A stretch of 64,000 bases of DNA from Simplicispira psychrophila DSM 11588 (GCF_000688255.1 NZ_JHYS01000006.1:1-64000), one strand, 5' to 3'. Shown: positions 9,786-19,519, numbered from the stretch's first letter. Numbers and translations: made by a program. Notes: generated by a model from the letters alone, not told the origin.

Positions 9786-9866
9786 AGCTATAAGCGCTTG
9801 CCGCGATTGGTTTTCAAGTTGTTTTAAGCTTGAGAATCAATTAATAAGGGCGCTATAAGCTATTTA
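9786..9866. repeat. Two degenerate repeat copies head to head, forming a long imperfect palindrome
   Basis: AGCTATAAGCGC (9786-9797) faces GCGCTATAAGCT (9850-9861), and ATTGGTTTTCAAG (9806-9818) pairs with CTTGAGAATCAAT (9829-9841) at 11 of 13 positions. The arms are each about 35 bp with mismatches. Each outer arm resembles the left half of the dispersed repeat, so this seems to be two copies in inverted orientation. It lies between rne and yaaA, both on the minus strand. Confidence 0.55.
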
Positions 9867-9939
9867 TTTAGTATAGATGTAAGGATTGTTGCGCCACCGT
9901 TTCTGGCCGACGGTCTGCTGGCCGAAGTAGGGCATGGTA

Positions 9940-9978
9940 AAAAAAAGCGCCGACCCGCTGCTAGAGCGGGTCGGCGCA
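9940..9978 (-). terminator. Rho-independent terminator of rne
   Basis: A perfect 13-bp stem, GCGCCGACCCGCT (9948-9960) with AGCGGGTCGGCGC (9966-9978) and a 5-base loop. On the minus strand it is followed by a run of eight T. It lies 19 bp after the rne stop codon. Confidence 0.93.
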
Positions 9979-9996
9979 GAGGCTACTATCGCGTCT

Positions 9997-12900
9997 TTAC
10001 GCGGCTGGCGGCTGATCAAAGGGCAGGTGCAGTTCGCTCAGGTCACGGCGTGTTTCCACCAGCACCAGCGGGCCGTCGTCCAGCGCTACAGCCGGCTGGC
10101 GTTCGCGCGGTATGTGGATGGGGCGCGGCTCAGCGGCAATGGCGGCTTGCACGGCCGCAATTTTTTCAGCGTCCGAGGCGACCCATTGCAGTCCGACGTT
10201 CTGCGCGACCTGGTGCATTTGCTCTTCAGGCAGGACAAACGTCTGCACGCGCGGCATGCCGCTGGCGGCAGGCGCAGGTGCTGCTGTCACTCCAGGCGCT
10301 GGCTTGGGTGCTGGGGTTGGCATGGGGGCTGGCACTGGCGCAACCACTGGTGTCACCGTTGCCACAGAAGCGACAGGGGCCGGCGTGGGCGCAACAGGTA
10401 TTGCCGCCTCCACAGGCGCTACAGGCGCTACAGAGACTGCCGCCGCCCTTTCGACGGCAACGGTTTGCGGGGCCGGGGCGGCTGTGCCAGTCGCCGCCGG
10501 TGTCGGTGCCGGGGCAAAGTAGCTGCGGCGGACCGGTTCTTGCTGCTCTGGCGACTCTGGGGCTGCCATGGATGCGTGCTGCGCAGGAGCTGCGCTGTCG
10601 GCATCCACAGGGAGGTCCTGCAGGGCTGCCGTGGGGGCGTCCTGGCGTTGCGAGCCTCGGCCAGCGCGTTCACCGCGTTCACCCCGGTCGCGGCCATAGC
10701 GGTCACGCGAGCGGCGCTTGGTTTCGCCGTCAGCAGGCGTTGGCGCAGGAGTCTGCTCGTTGCCGGAGAGGTCCAGGTCGGGCAGGGCGGTCAGCGGGGC
10801 GGTATCGACAAAATCGCCCGCTTGCGTCTGTACCTGGCTTTGCTCAGTCGCAGCGCGGGGTGCGCGCTCACGACCATCGCCACGCGGTTCGCGCTCACGG
10901 CGGGCATTGCCGTTGGCGTTGCCTTCGCTGCGGTCATTGCGGTCATTGCGTTCGCGGCGTGGTCCGCGCTCGTTGCGCGTTTCCTGCGCAGCGGTATCGG
11001 AGGACGGCAGGGATACATCGTGCTGGACGACGTGGTTGCCCTGCTGTTCGTCCTGTGCCGGGCGTGCGTCGTTGTCGCGCGGTGCACGGCCTCGGCCCTC
11101 ACGGATTTCACGACCTTCACGCAGGTCGGGACGCTCCGCATCGCGCGGTGCACGGGGTTCCATCGCGCGGCCTTCGGAGCGGGTATCGGAGCGGCCTTCG
11201 GCGCTGCGATCAGGGCGCTCGTTACGGCGGCCCCGGTTGTCAGCCGGGGGATTGCCCGCGCTGTTGCCATTGCCGTTGCCATCGCGTGGTGCGGCATCGC
11301 GGTGGCCATCGCGGCCATTGCTGCGGGGGCGACCACGACCAGCTTCGCTGCCGCGTCCATCACGGCCATCACGGCCATCACGGCGTGGTTCGCGCTGCTG
11401 CACGGGTGCGGGTGTGGGAGCTGGGGCCGGTGGCGGCACCGGGGCTGCCATCGGTGTCGGTGCGCCGCCAAAGCCGAGCAGGCCTTTCAGCCAGGCAAAG
11501 AAACCCTGTTCTTGCGGTGCTGGGGCTGTCTGCGCTGGAATGGGCCGTGGTGTTGCCGCTGCTGGTGCGGGTTGCACTGCGGGGGCCGGCTGCGCGGCTG
11601 TGTGGCGCGGCTGGCGTACCTGGCCTTCAGCGCGGGGTGCCGCTTGCGGCGCTGGAGCGTCGGGCAGCACCCCCTTGATGATGGGGACCTGCTTGTTGGT
11701 TGGCTCTTGCGAGCGGCGCGTCACGGCGGTCGGGTCTTCGATCTCTTCGGCCAGCTTGTAGCTGGGCTCGATGCCTTCCAAGCGCGGGTCGTCGTGCTTC
11801 AGGCGCTCCAGCTTGTAGTTCGGCGTTTCGAGTGCTTTGTTCGGCACCATCAGCACGTTGACGCGCTGTTTCAGCTCGATCTTGGCGATTTCGGTGCGCT
11901 TTTCGTTCAGCAGGAAGCTGGCCACTTCTACCGGCACTTGGCAGTGCACGGCGGCGGTGTTGTCCTTCATCGACTCCTCTTGGATGATGCGCAGGATTTG
12001 CAGCGCCGACGATTCGGTGTCGCGGATATGGCCGGAGCCGCCGCAGCGTGGGCATGGAATCGACGAGCCTTCGCTCAGTGCCGGCTTCAAGCGCTGGCGG
12101 CTCATTTCCATCAGGCCAAATTTGCTGATGGTGCCGAACTGCACGCGTGCACGGTCTTGGCGCAGTGCGTCGCGCAGGCGGTTTTCGACCTCGCGGCGGT
12201 TCTTGCTCTCGTCCATATCGATGAAGTCGATGACGATCAAACCGCCCAGGTCGCGCAGGCGCATCTGGCGCGCCACTTCGTCAGCGGCTTCCAAGTTGGT
12301 GCGGGTGGCAGTCTCTTCGATGTCGCCGCCCTTGATGGCGCGGGCCGAGTTGACGTCCACGCTGACCAGCGCTTCGGTGTGGTCAATCACGATGGCGCCG
12401 CCGGAGGGCAGTTGTACCGTGCGGGCGTAGGCCGATTCGATCTGGTGCTCGATCTGGAAGCGCGAGAACAGCGCGGCGTCGTCGCGGTAACGCTTCACGC
12501 GGGCGGCATGCTCGGGCATGACATGCGCCATGAACTGCTGCGCCTGCTCGTAGATGTCGTCGGTATCGATGAGGATGTCACCGATGTCGTTGTTGAAGTA
12601 ATCGCGGATGGCGCGGATTACCAGACTGGATTCCTGGTAAATCAGGAACGCGCCCTTGCCGCCCTTGGCCGCGCCGTCAATGGCGCCCCAAAGTTTCAGC
12701 AGGTAGTTCAGGTCCCACTGCAGCTCGGGCGCGCTGCGGCCAATGCCGGCGGTGCGCGCAATGATGGACATGCCGTTGGGGTATTCCAACTGGTCCATGT
12801 TCTCTTTGAGCTCGGCGCGGTCTTCGCCCTCGATGCGGCGCGACACACCGCCGCCGCGTGGGTTGTTGGGCATCAGCACGACATAGCGGCCGGCCAGCGA

Positions 12901-13257
12901 GATGAAGGTGGTCAGGGCCGCGCCCTTGTTGCCGCGTTCTTCTTTTTCGACCTGGATCAGCAGCTCCTGGCCTTCGCGGATCACGTCATTGATGCGCGCT
13001 TGGCTGGGTGCTACACCAGGGGCAAAGTACTGCCTGGAGATTTCCTTGAATGGCAAAAAGCCGTGGCGGTCTTCGCCGTAATCGACAAAACAGGCTTCCA
13101 GCGACGGCTCAACGCGCGTGACGACGGCCTTGTAGATGTTGCCTTTGCGCTGCTCGCGCCCTTCGATTTCGATTTCGTAGTCGAGCAGTTTTTGTCCATC
13201 GACGATGGCCAGACGGCGTTCTTCAGGCTGGGTGGCGTTGATCAGCATCCGCTTCAT
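9997..13257 (-). CDS. rne: Ribonuclease E
   Basis: The endonuclease that starts most mRNA decay and matures rRNA and tRNA; in E. coli it is tethered to the inner membrane and scaffolds the degradosome. The N-terminal half holds the S1 domain ([20 protein letters not shown], about 39-58), the 5'-sensor region, the DNase I-like part with [17 protein letters not shown], and the zinc link CPRCGGSGH that joins subunits. The C-terminal half (about 530-1086) is low-complexity, rich in Arg/Asp/Gly, Pro and Ala, as expected of the RNA- and partner-binding scaffold. At 1086 residues it is about the length of E. coli RNase E, not of the shorter RNase G. A strong terminator follows and a long leader precedes it. 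The long plus-strand frame opposite it is a GC artefact. Confidence 0.97.
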   Translation of the reverse strand: MKRMLINATQPEERRLAIVDGQKLLDYEIEIEGREQRKGNIYKAVVTRVEPSLEACFVDYGEDRHGFLPFKEISRQYFAPGVAPSQARINDVIREGQELLIQVEKEERGNKGAALTTFISLAGRYVVLMPNNPRGGGVSRRIEGEDRAELKENMDQLEYPNGMSIIARTAGIGRSAPELQWDLNYLLKLWGAIDGAAKGGKGAFLIYQESSLVIRAIRDYFNNDIGDILIDTDDIYEQAQQFMAHVMPEHAARVKRYRDDAALFSRFQIEHQIESAYARTVQLPSGGAIVIDHTEALVSVDVNSARAIKGGDIEETATRTNLEAADEVARQMRLRDLGGLIVIDFIDMDESKNRREVENRLRDALRQDRARVQFGTISKFGLMEMSRQRLKPALSEGSSIPCPRCGGSGHIRDTESSALQILRIIQEESMKDNTAAVHCQVPVEVASFLLNEKRTEIAKIELKQRVNVLMVPNKALETPNYKLERLKHDDPRLEGIEPSYKLAEEIEDPTAVTRRSQEPTNKQVPIIKGVLPDAPAPQAAPRAEGQVRQPRHTAAQPAPAVQPAPAAATPRPIPAQTAPAPQEQGFFAWLKGLLGFGGAPTPMAAPVPPPAPAPTPAPVQQREPRRDGRDGRDGRGSEAGRGRPRSNGRDGHRDAAPRDGNGNGNSAGNPPADNRGRRNERPDRSAEGRSDTRSEGRAMEPRAPRDAERPDLREGREIREGRGRAPRDNDARPAQDEQQGNHVVQHDVSLPSSDTAAQETRNERGPRRERNDRNDRSEGNANGNARREREPRGDGRERAPRAATEQSQVQTQAGDFVDTAPLTALPDLDLSGNEQTPAPTPADGETKRRSRDRYGRDRGERGERAGRGSQRQDAPTAALQDLPVDADSAAPAQHASMAAPESPEQQEPVRRSYFAPAPTPAATGTAAPAPQTVAVERAAAVSVAPVAPVEAAIPVAPTPAPVASVATVTPVVAPVPAPMPTPAPKPAPGVTAAPAPAASGMPRVQTFVLPEEQMHQVAQNVGLQWVASDAEKIAAVQAAIAAEPRPIHIPRERQPAVALDDGPLVLVETRRDLSELHLPFDQPPAA

Positions 13258-13903
13258 GATGCGTTTCCTTTAAATTGTGCAGGGTCGGCAGCGCGCAGCG
13301 CTCTGGCTGCAAGGCTGGGGACCGTGATTCCAAACAAACAACAGGCTCGCTAGGAGCCAACAATGCCTGGACTGACGCTTTGAAACGAAGGGAATTGCCG
13401 GGTATGCCAAGTGCCGCAGGGCTTTAACTCTGCGGGGGTGGCAAGGGCGCGTGGAGGGGGGCGAGCCTGGGAGAGTGCCTTCTTGCTACTGGATAAATAG
13501 CTGATGGCGCAGGCGTGGAGGGCGTCAGAGTCAAATGCATAGTCCATTGGAGCAGCGCAGATCGCTGCCACAAAGGCTGAACCATCATCATGAGCATCCA
13601 CATATTCGCTTTGGTCCGCCGGCAGTCGTGGCCCGGAGTGGGCGGACTGCCAGCTAGGGTATTCCGTATCAGTGTTTCAATGTGTCAGCTTGGCGTGCGG
13701 CATACAGGCCATGACAGGCAACCGGCCTGTTATCTGCGTGTACGACACCCGCTGGCATCGACCGGCCTGCGCTGGGCGAAGGGCTGTGTGGACTAAACTC
13801 CAGACAAATCAACCACTTACAAAACGCTGCGCAGGTGAAACATATTATAGAGGCCAAAGCGCCATATCCCCGGGCTGCCGTCCCGGCTGTCCCCTCGACT
13901 GCC
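13258..13903 (-). other. Long intergenic region: probable structured rne leader plus rluC promoter side
   Basis: No convincing gene was found here; the 83-codon minus frame at 13350-13601 has no recognisable domain. Hairpins visible on either strand are GGCTC-GCTAG-GAGCC (13344-13358), CCGCAG paired with CTGCGG (13414-13419 with 13430-13435) and ACAGGCC paired with GGCCTGT (13704-13710 with 13724-13730). E. coli rne has a leader of several hundred bases whose hairpins let RNase E cut its own mRNA; the position here suggests the same arrangement. TATTAT at 13843-13848 may be a -10 element for rluC. A very degenerate repeat copy may lie at about 13494-13538. Confidence 0.4.
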
Positions 13904-14866
13904 ATGGCTCCTCCCACTGCCCGCATGGTCGAGGTGGATGCTGAATCGGACGGCCAGCGGCTGGACAATTTTCTGATTCGCCAGCTCAAGGGCGTGCCCA
14001 AAACCCACGTCTACCGCATCATCCGTAGCGGCGAGGTGCGCGTCAACAAAGGCCGTGCCAGCGCCGATACGCGTGTACACAGCGGCGATCTGATTCGCCT
14101 GCCGCCGGTGCGTGTCTCGGAAAAGATGGCTGAAAAAGCCGAACGCCCGGCGCCAGCGCGCGAATTTCCGCTGCTGCTCGAAGACGAGCACCTGATCGCC
14201 ATCGACAAACCCGCCGGCGTGGCGGTGCATGGCGGCAGCGGTGTCAGCTTTGGCGTCATCGAGCAATTGCGCCAAGCGCGACCGCAGGCGAAATTTTTAG
14301 AACTGGTGCACCGGCTCGATCGCGATACCTCGGGGCTGCTACTGGTCGCCAAAAAACGCTCGGCGCTGACGCACCTGCAAGACCAGTTCCGTGAGCGTGA
14401 AACCGGCAAAACTTATCTGGCGCTGGTCAGTGGCACTTGGCCGGCCAAGCTCAAGGTGATTGACACGCCGCTGCACAAGTTTCTGCAAGCCGATGGCGAG
14501 CGCCGTGTGCGGGTCACCACGCCGGAGGACCCCGAGGGGATGCGCTCTATCACCTTGGTCAAGGTGCGCCACACGCTGCCGGCGCGTCCGCTGCAGGGCT
14601 TGCCAGCAATGAGCTTGCTGGAAGTGACCATCAAAACCGGGCGCACGCACCAGATCCGCGTCCACCTGTCCAGCAGCGGTCACCCGATTGCCGGCGACGA
14701 TAAATATGGCGACTTTGAGCTGAACAAGCGCCTGTATAAATTCGGCTTCAAACGCATGTTCCTGCACGCTTGGCGCCTGCAATTTACCCACCCCGCTACC
14801 GGACGGCGCACTGAATTGAATGCCGAGCTGCCGCCCGAGCTGGCCGACTTTATTGTCACTGTATGA
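13904..14866 (+). CDS. rluC: 23S rRNA pseudouridine synthase RluC
   Basis: Isomerises uridines in 23S rRNA (positions 955, 2504 and 2580 in E. coli). An S4-type RNA-binding domain comes first (DGQRLDNFLIRQLKGVPK, then YRIIRSGEVRVNKGR). The catalytic aspartate is in LVHRLDRDTSGLLLVAK, and GRTHQIRVHL and FLHAWRLQF follow. The frame is open back to a GTG at 13835, but those codons overlap a promoter-like TATTATA and lack family similarity. The ATG at 13904 puts the protein start just before the S4 domain and gives 320 residues, close to E. coli RluC (319). It is divergent from rne, as in E. coli. Confidence 0.94.
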   Translation: MAPPTARMVEVDAESDGQRLDNFLIRQLKGVPKTHVYRIIRSGEVRVNKGRASADTRVHSGDLIRLPPVRVSEKMAEKAERPAPAREFPLLLEDEHLIAIDKPAGVAVHGGSGVSFGVIEQLRQARPQAKFLELVHRLDRDTSGLLLVAKKRSALTHLQDQFRERETGKTYLALVSGTWPAKLKVIDTPLHKFLQADGERRVRVTTPEDPEGMRSITLVKVRHTLPARPLQGLPAMSLLEVTIKTGRTHQIRVHLSSSGHPIAGDDKYGDFELNKRLYKFGFKRMFLHAWRLQFTHPATGRRTELNAELPPELADFIVTV

Positions 14867-14875
14867 CGATTTTTT

Positions 14876-15544
14876 ATGACTGACATCCGCCCCCGCCGTT
14901 TTGACCTGATTGCCTTTGACTGGGACGGCACGCTATTTGATTCGACACAAATCATCGTGCGCTGCATTCAGGCAGCGGTCAGCGATGTCGGCGGCGCTGT
15001 GCCCACTGACGAGGCTGCTGCCTATGTGATTGGCATGGCGCTGACGCAGGCACTGGCCCACGCCGCGCCAGATGTGCCGCCCGAAAAATACCCCGAACTG
15101 GGAAACCGCTACCGCTACCACTACGTGCGTCTGCAAGACGAAGTCAGCCTGTTTAAGGGTGTGTTACCGCTGCTGGATGACTTGCGCGCGCGCGGCCATT
15201 GGCTCGCCGTGGCGACTGGCAAGAGCCGGCGCGGCTTGAACGAGGCGTTGCACAGCGCGGCGCTGCGTGGTGTTTTTGACAGCTCGCGCACCGCCGACGA
15301 AACCGCTGGCAAACCGCATCCCCTGATGCTGCAAGAGTTGATGGCTGAATTCGATGTGGCGCCGCAGCGCGTGCTGATGATTGGCGACACCACCCACGAT
15401 TTGCAGATGGCGTTGAGCGCCGGTTGCCCCAGTGTCGGCGTCAGCTATGGCGCCCACCCGGCAGATGCCTTGACCGGATTGCAGCCGCTGGTCATCGCGC
15501 ACTCGGTGGCAGAGTTGCATGCCTGGCTGGTGCGCGAAGCTTGA
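14876..15544 (+). CDS. HAD-family phosphatase, phosphoglycolate-phosphatase-like
   Basis: A cytosolic hydrolase of the HAD superfamily, 222 residues. Motif I is FDWDGTLFDS (about 13-22) with the nucleophilic aspartate. Motif II is the Thr in LAVATGKSRRGL. The lysine of motif III is in AGKPHPLML, and the motif IV acids are in MIGDTTHDLQMA. A small helical cap lies between motifs I and II, the type seen in phosphoglycolate phosphatase. The substrate cannot be read from sequence. It starts 9 bp after rluC, the usual neighbour in betaproteobacteria, and is likely co-transcribed with it. Confidence 0.9.
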   Translation: MTDIRPRRFDLIAFDWDGTLFDSTQIIVRCIQAAVSDVGGAVPTDEAAAYVIGMALTQALAHAAPDVPPEKYPELGNRYRYHYVRLQDEVSLFKGVLPLLDDLRARGHWLAVATGKSRRGLNEALHSAALRGVFDSSRTADETAGKPHPLMLQELMAEFDVAPQRVLMIGDTTHDLQMALSAGCPSVGVSYGAHPADALTGLQPLVIAHSVAELHAWLVREA

Positions 15545-15552
15545 ACTGGCCT

Positions 15553-15954
15553 ATGCCCACGCCACCCGCTGATCTTTCGCCTGCGACTGACGCTGCTCTG
15601 GTGCCCCTGTGTGCCAGCAGCGACTTGGTCAACAGCGGGCTGGCCGTTCCTTTTGATGTGCGCTATGGCCGCCAGACTTGCCGTGCCTTTGCCGTCCGCT
15701 TTGAAGGTCAGGCGCATGCCTATCTGAACCGCTGCACTCACATCGCCATGGAAATGGACTATCAGCCCAACCAATTTTTCGATGACAGCGGGCGTTGGTT
15801 GCTGTGTGCCACGCATGGCGCCACCTACGCTCCAGACACGGGCGCCGGGGTCGGCGGGCCATGCCGGGGTGGTCTGGTGAAGATCGCCTTGTCCGAGGCA
15901 GCAGGTGTGGTGCACTGGCATACTGCGCACAACCTTCAACCCGTCGAATTCTGA
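15553..15954 (+). CDS. Rieske [2Fe-2S] domain protein
   Basis: A small stand-alone Rieske protein of 133 residues. The cluster ligands are CTH and CATH, with 21 residues between the two motifs, so both Cys-x-His and Cys-x-x-His boxes are complete. It has no signal peptide or membrane helix and should be cytosolic. It probably passes electrons to a partner oxygenase or reductase, but no partner gene is adjacent. It begins 8 bp after the HAD gene and ends 1 bp before the S49 peptidase start, so the four genes from rluC form an operon. The frame extends further upstream (to 15424) inside the HAD gene, but the first sensible ATG is 15553. Confidence 0.9.
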   Translation: MPTPPADLSPATDAALVPLCASSDLVNSGLAVPFDVRYGRQTCRAFAVRFEGQAHAYLNRCTHIAMEMDYQPNQFFDDSGRWLLCATHGATYAPDTGAGVGGPCRGGLVKIALSEAAGVVHWHTAHNLQPVEF

Positions 15955-15955
15955 A

Positions 15956-16996
15956 ATGACCCAGCCGAACCAGTTTCCCTCCAGTGGATCTGAACAAAAA
16001 CCGCCTGTAACGCCCGATTTGTGGGCGCAAGCAGCTTCTGTTTCAGGAGCAAAAAAACCTGCGGACACACCTGGCTGGGAGCGCAGTGTGCTGGAAAAAC
16101 TGGCTTTCTCCACCTTGACCGAACAGCGCAGCGCACGCCGCTGGCGCACCTTCACGCGCCTGGCGTGGCTGGTGTTTCTTATTTTCATCGTCTGGTGGGG
16201 CCTGTCGCGCGATATGGCCACCACCAGCAAAAGCGGTCCACACACCGCCGTGGTGGATATCAAGGGCGAAATCGCCTCGGGCGCCGAAGCCAGTGCCGAG
16301 TACGTGGTGGCGGCGCTGCGCAGTGCTTTTGAAGATGAAGGCTCCAAGGCGGTGGTGTTGCTGGTCAACTCGCCCGGCGGCAGCCCGGTGCAGGCCGGCA
16401 TCATCAACGATGAAATCATGCGCCTCAAGGTCAAGCACGGCAAACCGCTGTATGCCGTGGTCGAAGAAACCTGTGCCTCTGCTGCCTACTACATTGCCTC
16501 TGCCGCCGACGAGATCTATGTTGACAAAGCCAGCATCGTCGGCAGCATTGGCGTGCTCATGGATGGCTTTGGCTTCACCGGTACCATGGAAAAATTGGGT
16601 GTTGAGCGCCGTCTGCTCACGGCTGGCGAGAACAAGGGGTTTCTGGATCCCTTCAGCCCGCAAACGGAAAAGCAGCGCGCTTATGCCCAAGCCATGCTCG
16701 ACCAGATCCACCAGCAATTCATTGCCGTGGTCAAGGTCGGCCGCGGTGATCGCCTGAAAGAAACCCCTGAAATCTTCAGCGGCCTGTTCTGGACCGGTCA
16801 GCAGGCGATTGAGCTGGGGCTGGCAGACAAGCTGGGCAGCCTTGATTTTGTCGCGCGTGAAGTGGTGCACGCCGAGGAAATCATCGATTACACCCGCCGC
16901 GAAAATGTCGCCGAACGCTTGGCCAAGCGTTTTGGCGCCGCCATGGGCGGGGGCGCAGCGCAGGCTTTGCAATCGACAATGGCGCGTCTGCGCTGA
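15956..16996 (+). CDS. S49 family signal peptide peptidase (SppA-like)
   Basis: A membrane-bound serine protease that degrades cleaved signal peptides or membrane protein fragments. One N-terminal anchor (about 67-83, [15 protein letters not shown]) follows a cytosolic tail. The protease domain has VNSPGGSP, the nucleophilic serine in [18 protein letters not shown], and the general-base lysine in [12 protein letters not shown], which are the Ser/Lys dyad positions of the family. Length is 346 residues, the short single-domain form and not the double-length E. coli SppA. Its ATG is one base after the Rieske stop. It is followed by a hairpin and then hisI. Confidence 0.93.
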   Translation: MTQPNQFPSSGSEQKPPVTPDLWAQAASVSGAKKPADTPGWERSVLEKLAFSTLTEQRSARRWRTFTRLAWLVFLIFIVWWGLSRDMATTSKSGPHTAVVDIKGEIASGAEASAEYVVAALRSAFEDEGSKAVVLLVNSPGGSPVQAGIINDEIMRLKVKHGKPLYAVVEETCASAAYYIASAADEIYVDKASIVGSIGVLMDGFGFTGTMEKLGVERRLLTAGENKGFLDPFSPQTEKQRAYAQAMLDQIHQQFIAVVKVGRGDRLKETPEIFSGLFWTGQQAIELGLADKLGSLDFVAREVVHAEEIIDYTRRENVAERLAKRFGAAMGGGAAQALQSTMARLR

Positions 16997-17000
16997 AATA

Positions 17001-17027
17001 CGTTGGCACGCGCTTGGCGCGCCAACG
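17001..17027. other. GC-rich hairpin between the S49 peptidase gene and hisI
   Basis: CGTTGGC (17001-17007) pairs with GCCAACG (17021-17027), and an inner CGCGC can pair with GCGCG. No T-run follows, so it is not a standard terminator. It may stabilise or separate transcripts of the two neighbouring operons. Confidence 0.5.
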
Positions 17028-17042
17028 CTGAAATCACTGACA

Positions 17043-17441
17043 ATGCGCCCCATGAAATGGCTTAATGAAGTGAAATGGGATGCGCAAGGCCTGGTGCCGG
17101 TGATTGCGCAGGAGCAGGGTACGGGCGACGTGCTGATGTTTGCCTGGATGAACCGCGAGGCACTACAAAAAACAGCCGAGCTCGGTCGTGCGGTGTATTT
17201 CAGCCGATCGCGCAAAAAGCTCTGGTTCAAGGGCGAAGAATCGGGCCATGTGCAAACTGTGCACAGCATCCGTGTTGATTGCGATCAGGATGTCATCTTG
17301 CTCACCGTGACGCAGCAAGGCCACCAGCCCGGTATCGCCTGCCATACCGGACGCCACAGCTGTTTTTTCAGCGTGCTGCGCGGCGGTGTCTGGCAAGCCA
17401 CCGAGCCGGTCTTGAAAGATCCGCAAACCATCTATAAGTAA
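17043..17441 (+). CDS. hisI: Phosphoribosyl-AMP cyclohydrolase
   Basis: Opens the adenine ring of PR-AMP, the third step of histidine synthesis, in the cytosol. It is the monofunctional form of 132 residues. Metal and catalytic residues are in DCDQD and [11 protein letters not shown], and the N-terminal FAWMNREAL and [14 protein letters not shown] blocks are as expected. The next gene is hisE, overlapping by one base (TAATG). In some bacteria hisI and hisE are fused; here they are separate. No other his gene is in the window, so this pair is unlinked from the main his operon within the visible range. The start at 17043 is used; 17052 is an alternative. Confidence 0.95.
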   Translation: MRPMKWLNEVKWDAQGLVPVIAQEQGTGDVLMFAWMNREALQKTAELGRAVYFSRSRKKLWFKGEESGHVQTVHSIRVDCDQDVILLTVTQQGHQPGIACHTGRHSCFFSVLRGGVWQATEPVLKDPQTIYK

Positions 17442-17854
17442 TGCCGATCATGTCCTTGAATTCTTTGCCCCTTTCCGCCCCGCTGTCGCAAGACACGCTC
17501 GCTCGCCTGGCCGCCATCATTGAAAGCCGCAAGCCCAGCCAGGGTGGCGATCCGCAGACCAGTTATGTCTCGCGCTTGCTGCACAAAGGGCCGGATGCAT
17601 TTCTGAAGAAAATAGGCGAAGAGGCCACCGAAGTGGTCATGGCGGCCAAGGATGTGGACCATGGGGCTGATCCGGCCAGTCTGGTGTATGAGGTGGCAGA
17701 TCTGTGGTTTCACTCCATGATCGCTCTGGCCCACTATGGCCTGACGCCAGGCGATGTCTTGGCCGAACTGGAGCGCCGCGAGGGCACCAGCGGTATCGAA
17801 GAAAAAGCCTTGCGCAAGGCGGATGCGCGGGCCGTACAGGAAGCCTCGCCATGA
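17441..17854 (+). CDS. hisE: Phosphoribosyl-ATP pyrophosphatase
   Basis: Hydrolyses PR-ATP to PR-AMP, the second step of histidine synthesis, supplying the substrate of the HisI encoded just upstream. The all-alpha MazG-like fold is marked by [15 protein letters not shown] and [13 protein letters not shown], whose acidic residues bind magnesium. Length is 137 residues, with an N-terminal extension of about 15 residues before [12 protein letters not shown]. The start may be the ATG at 17441, overlapping the hisI stop, or the one at 17450. The stop overlaps the next start by four bases (ATGA), so translation is coupled. Confidence 0.94.
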   Translation: MPIMSLNSLPLSAPLSQDTLARLAAIIESRKPSQGGDPQTSYVSRLLHKGPDAFLKKIGEEATEVVMAAKDVDHGADPASLVYEVADLWFHSMIALAHYGLTPGDVLAELERREGTSGIEEKALRKADARAVQEASP

Positions 17855-18243
17855 ACGATATCGATATCGTGGACGTGCAGACCCATGCCGAGCGGGCCGA
17901 AGGCCTCAAGGCGTGGGGCTGGGCGAGCTATGTGCTGCATCTGATCGTCGCTGTCGGCGCCGTCATTCCTAGCGCCCAGCCTGGTGCGGCGCTGCTGATC
18001 ATTGCCCTCATCATTGATTTGGTGAAAAAAAGCGATGCCCAAGGTACATGGCAGGCCAGTCATTTTTCGTGGCGCATCCGCACCGTGTTGTGGGCGGGGC
18101 TGCTGTATGTGCTGACGGCGCCGTTGTGGCTGCTGTTTGTCTTTCCCGGTTGGATCGCCTGGGGCTTGATCTCGATCTGGTTCCTCTACCGCATCGTGCG
18201 TGGCATGGTCGCCATGAACCGCAGCGAGGCCCTTGCCGCCTGA
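17851..18243 (+). CDS. DUF4870-type small membrane protein
   Basis: A 130-residue integral membrane protein of unknown function. Three or four hydrophobic segments are visible: about 25-40 ([14 protein letters not shown]), 44-58, 82-97 and 100-120. The pattern of a short polar N-terminus, helices, and a charged SHFSWRIRT loop resembles the DUF4870 family. Its ATG overlaps the hisE stop (ATGA), so it is translated with hisE, and it is followed by HIT and tatABC. That position suggests nothing definite about its role. I am sure of the gene and less sure of the family. Confidence 0.8.
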   Translation: MNDIDIVDVQTHAERAEGLKAWGWASYVLHLIVAVGAVIPSAQPGAALLIIALIIDLVKKSDAQGTWQASHFSWRIRTVLWAGLLYVLTAPLWLLFVFPGWIAWGLISIWFLYRIVRGMVAMNRSEALAA

Positions 18244-18327
18244 GATGGCAGACGGGCCGATATGGGCCTGTCAGACGTCCCGTTCCTGCCCAGTGGCATG
18301 CCCTTCTCCCCCTTTTTGGACTGACCT

Positions 18328-18672
18328 ATGCATGATGCCGATTGTATTTTTTGCAAAATTATTGCGGGTCAGATTCCCTCCCGCAAAGTGTATGAAGATG
18401 AAGAGATTTTTGCCTTTCACGACATTCATCCTTCAGCGCCCGTGCATTTCCTGATGGTGCCCAAAGTCCATCTGCCGTCGTTGGTACAAGCGCAGCCGGC
18501 GCAGGCCGCTCTGTTGGGGCGCATGCTGCTGCTGGCACCGCAACTGGCGCAAGAGCAAGGTTGTGCGCCTTACCCTGAGGGTGGGTGTCGGCTGATGATC
18601 AATACAGGTACCCAAGGGGGGCAAGAAGTCGATCATTTGCATGTTCATGTGCTGGCCGGTCCACGTCCCTAG
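18328..18672 (+). CDS. HIT-family purine nucleoside phosphoramidase (HinT-like)
   Basis: A small cytosolic hydrolase of nucleoside phosphoramidates and aminoacyl adenylates. The histidine triad reads HLHVHV near the C-terminus, and the N-terminus has CIFCKIIAGQIPS, typical of the HinT branch. VYEDEEIFAFHDIHPSAPVH matches the family core. Length is 114 residues, as expected. It lies between the DUF4870 gene and tatA on the same strand, with gaps of 84 and 110 bp, and is probably part of the same transcription unit. Confidence 0.95.
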   Translation: MHDADCIFCKIIAGQIPSRKVYEDEEIFAFHDIHPSAPVHFLMVPKVHLPSLVQAQPAQAALLGRMLLLAPQLAQEQGCAPYPEGGCRLMINTGTQGGQEVDHLHVHVLAGPRP

Positions 18673-18782
18673 CGCAAGGGCTAAAAGTGCGGACAGCAGC
18701 CACTGACATGGTTGTTGCAAGGGCTATAAAAATCGTGTCATATCCGCCGTCTAAAATGGATGGTATTCGTTAGGAGATTCTC

Positions 18783-19025
18783 ATGGGCTCGTTTTCTATC
18801 TGGCACTGGTTGATTGTGCTGTTGATTGTGGTGATGGTGTTTGGCACCAAAAAGCTTAAGAACATGGGTTCTGATCTGGGCGGTGCTGTCAAAGGCTTTA
18901 AAGATGGCATGAGAGACGGTGGCGCCACCGACAGCGATGCCGTCACACCGCCGCCCAGTCAGGTAGCCAATCAGGCGGCAGTGGACAAGACCACGATCGA
19001 CGTCGAAGCGCGGCAAAAGAGCTGA
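18783..19025 (+). CDS. tatA: Sec-independent translocase subunit TatA
   Basis: Forms the size-adjustable pore of the twin-arginine system that exports folded proteins. The short N-terminal membrane helix is [15 protein letters not shown], then the hinge and amphipathic helix [18 protein letters not shown], and a polar tail with scattered acidic residues. Length is 80 residues. The start follows TAGGAGA at a normal distance. It leads a tatA-tatB-tatC run. One predicted substrate, the Rieske subunit PetA, is encoded about 5 kb downstream. Confidence 0.96.
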   Translation: MGSFSIWHWLIVLLIVVMVFGTKKLKNMGSDLGGAVKGFKDGMRDGGATDSDAVTPPPSQVANQAAVDKTTIDVEARQKS

Positions 19026-19045
19026 CCCGTTGAGTTGGCACACGC

Positions 19046-19519
19046 ATGATTGATATTGGCCTGTCTAAAATGGCGCTGATTGGTGCGGTGGCGCTCATTG
19101 TCATCGGACCGGAAAAATTGCCGCGCGTCGCCCGCACCGTGGGCACGCTGCTGGGCAAGGCGCAGCGCTATGTGGCCGACGTCAAGTCCGAGGTCAATCG
19201 CTCGATGGAGCTCGATGAGCTCAAGAAAATGAAACAGACCATGGAAGGCGCGGCGCGCGACGTCGAGCAGTCCATTCGAACCAATGCCAGCGAGTTTGAA
19301 AAAGACATGAACCATGCCGCCGGTCTCGGCCATGGGGACGTCAGCAATGATTTCGGCGACCCGTATAACGTGGTGCCCGCGTACCACAACCCGGGTAAAA
19401 AATGGCGTCTCAAGCGCGGTGCTATGCCCCAGTGGTACAAGTCGCGTAACGGTGTGCGCACCAAAGCCCTGTCGGGCGCGGCGCGCGTAGCGCGCTACCG
19501 GCCACAGAAATTCCATTGA
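19046..19519 (+). CDS. tatB: Sec-independent translocase subunit TatB
   Basis: Works with TatC to recognise twin-arginine signal peptides. The N-terminal helix is [20 protein letters not shown], followed by [13 protein letters not shown], the conserved Glu-Lys-Leu-Pro hinge. A long amphipathic helix with many Lys/Glu follows. Length is 157 residues. A basic C-terminal tail (about 117-157) ends the protein. It begins 20 bp after tatA. Confidence 0.95.
   Translation: MIDIGLSKMALIGAVALIVIGPEKLPRVARTVGTLLGKAQRYVADVKSEVNRSMELDELKKMKQTMEGAARDVEQSIRTNASEFEKDMNHAAGLGHGDVSNDFGDPYNVVPAYHNPGKKWRLKRGAMPQWYKSRNGVRTKALSGAARVARYRPQKFH

Noticed and set aside
10300-11450. Possible direct-repeat array, checked as a CRISPR candidate
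   Set aside because: The repeats are codon-level Arg/Asp/Gly and Pro/Ala repetition in the RNase E tail, without constant spacers or repeat length.
9934-13353. A plus-strand open frame of 1139 codons opposite rne
   Set aside because: It mirrors the rne frame and is low-complexity. The minus strand carries the S1, catalytic and zinc-link motifs of RNase E and a terminator, so the plus frame is a GC-driven shadow.
13350-13601. An 83-codon minus frame in the rne leader
   Set aside because: No recognisable domain, no clear ribosome-binding site, and it sits in a region better explained as a long leader.
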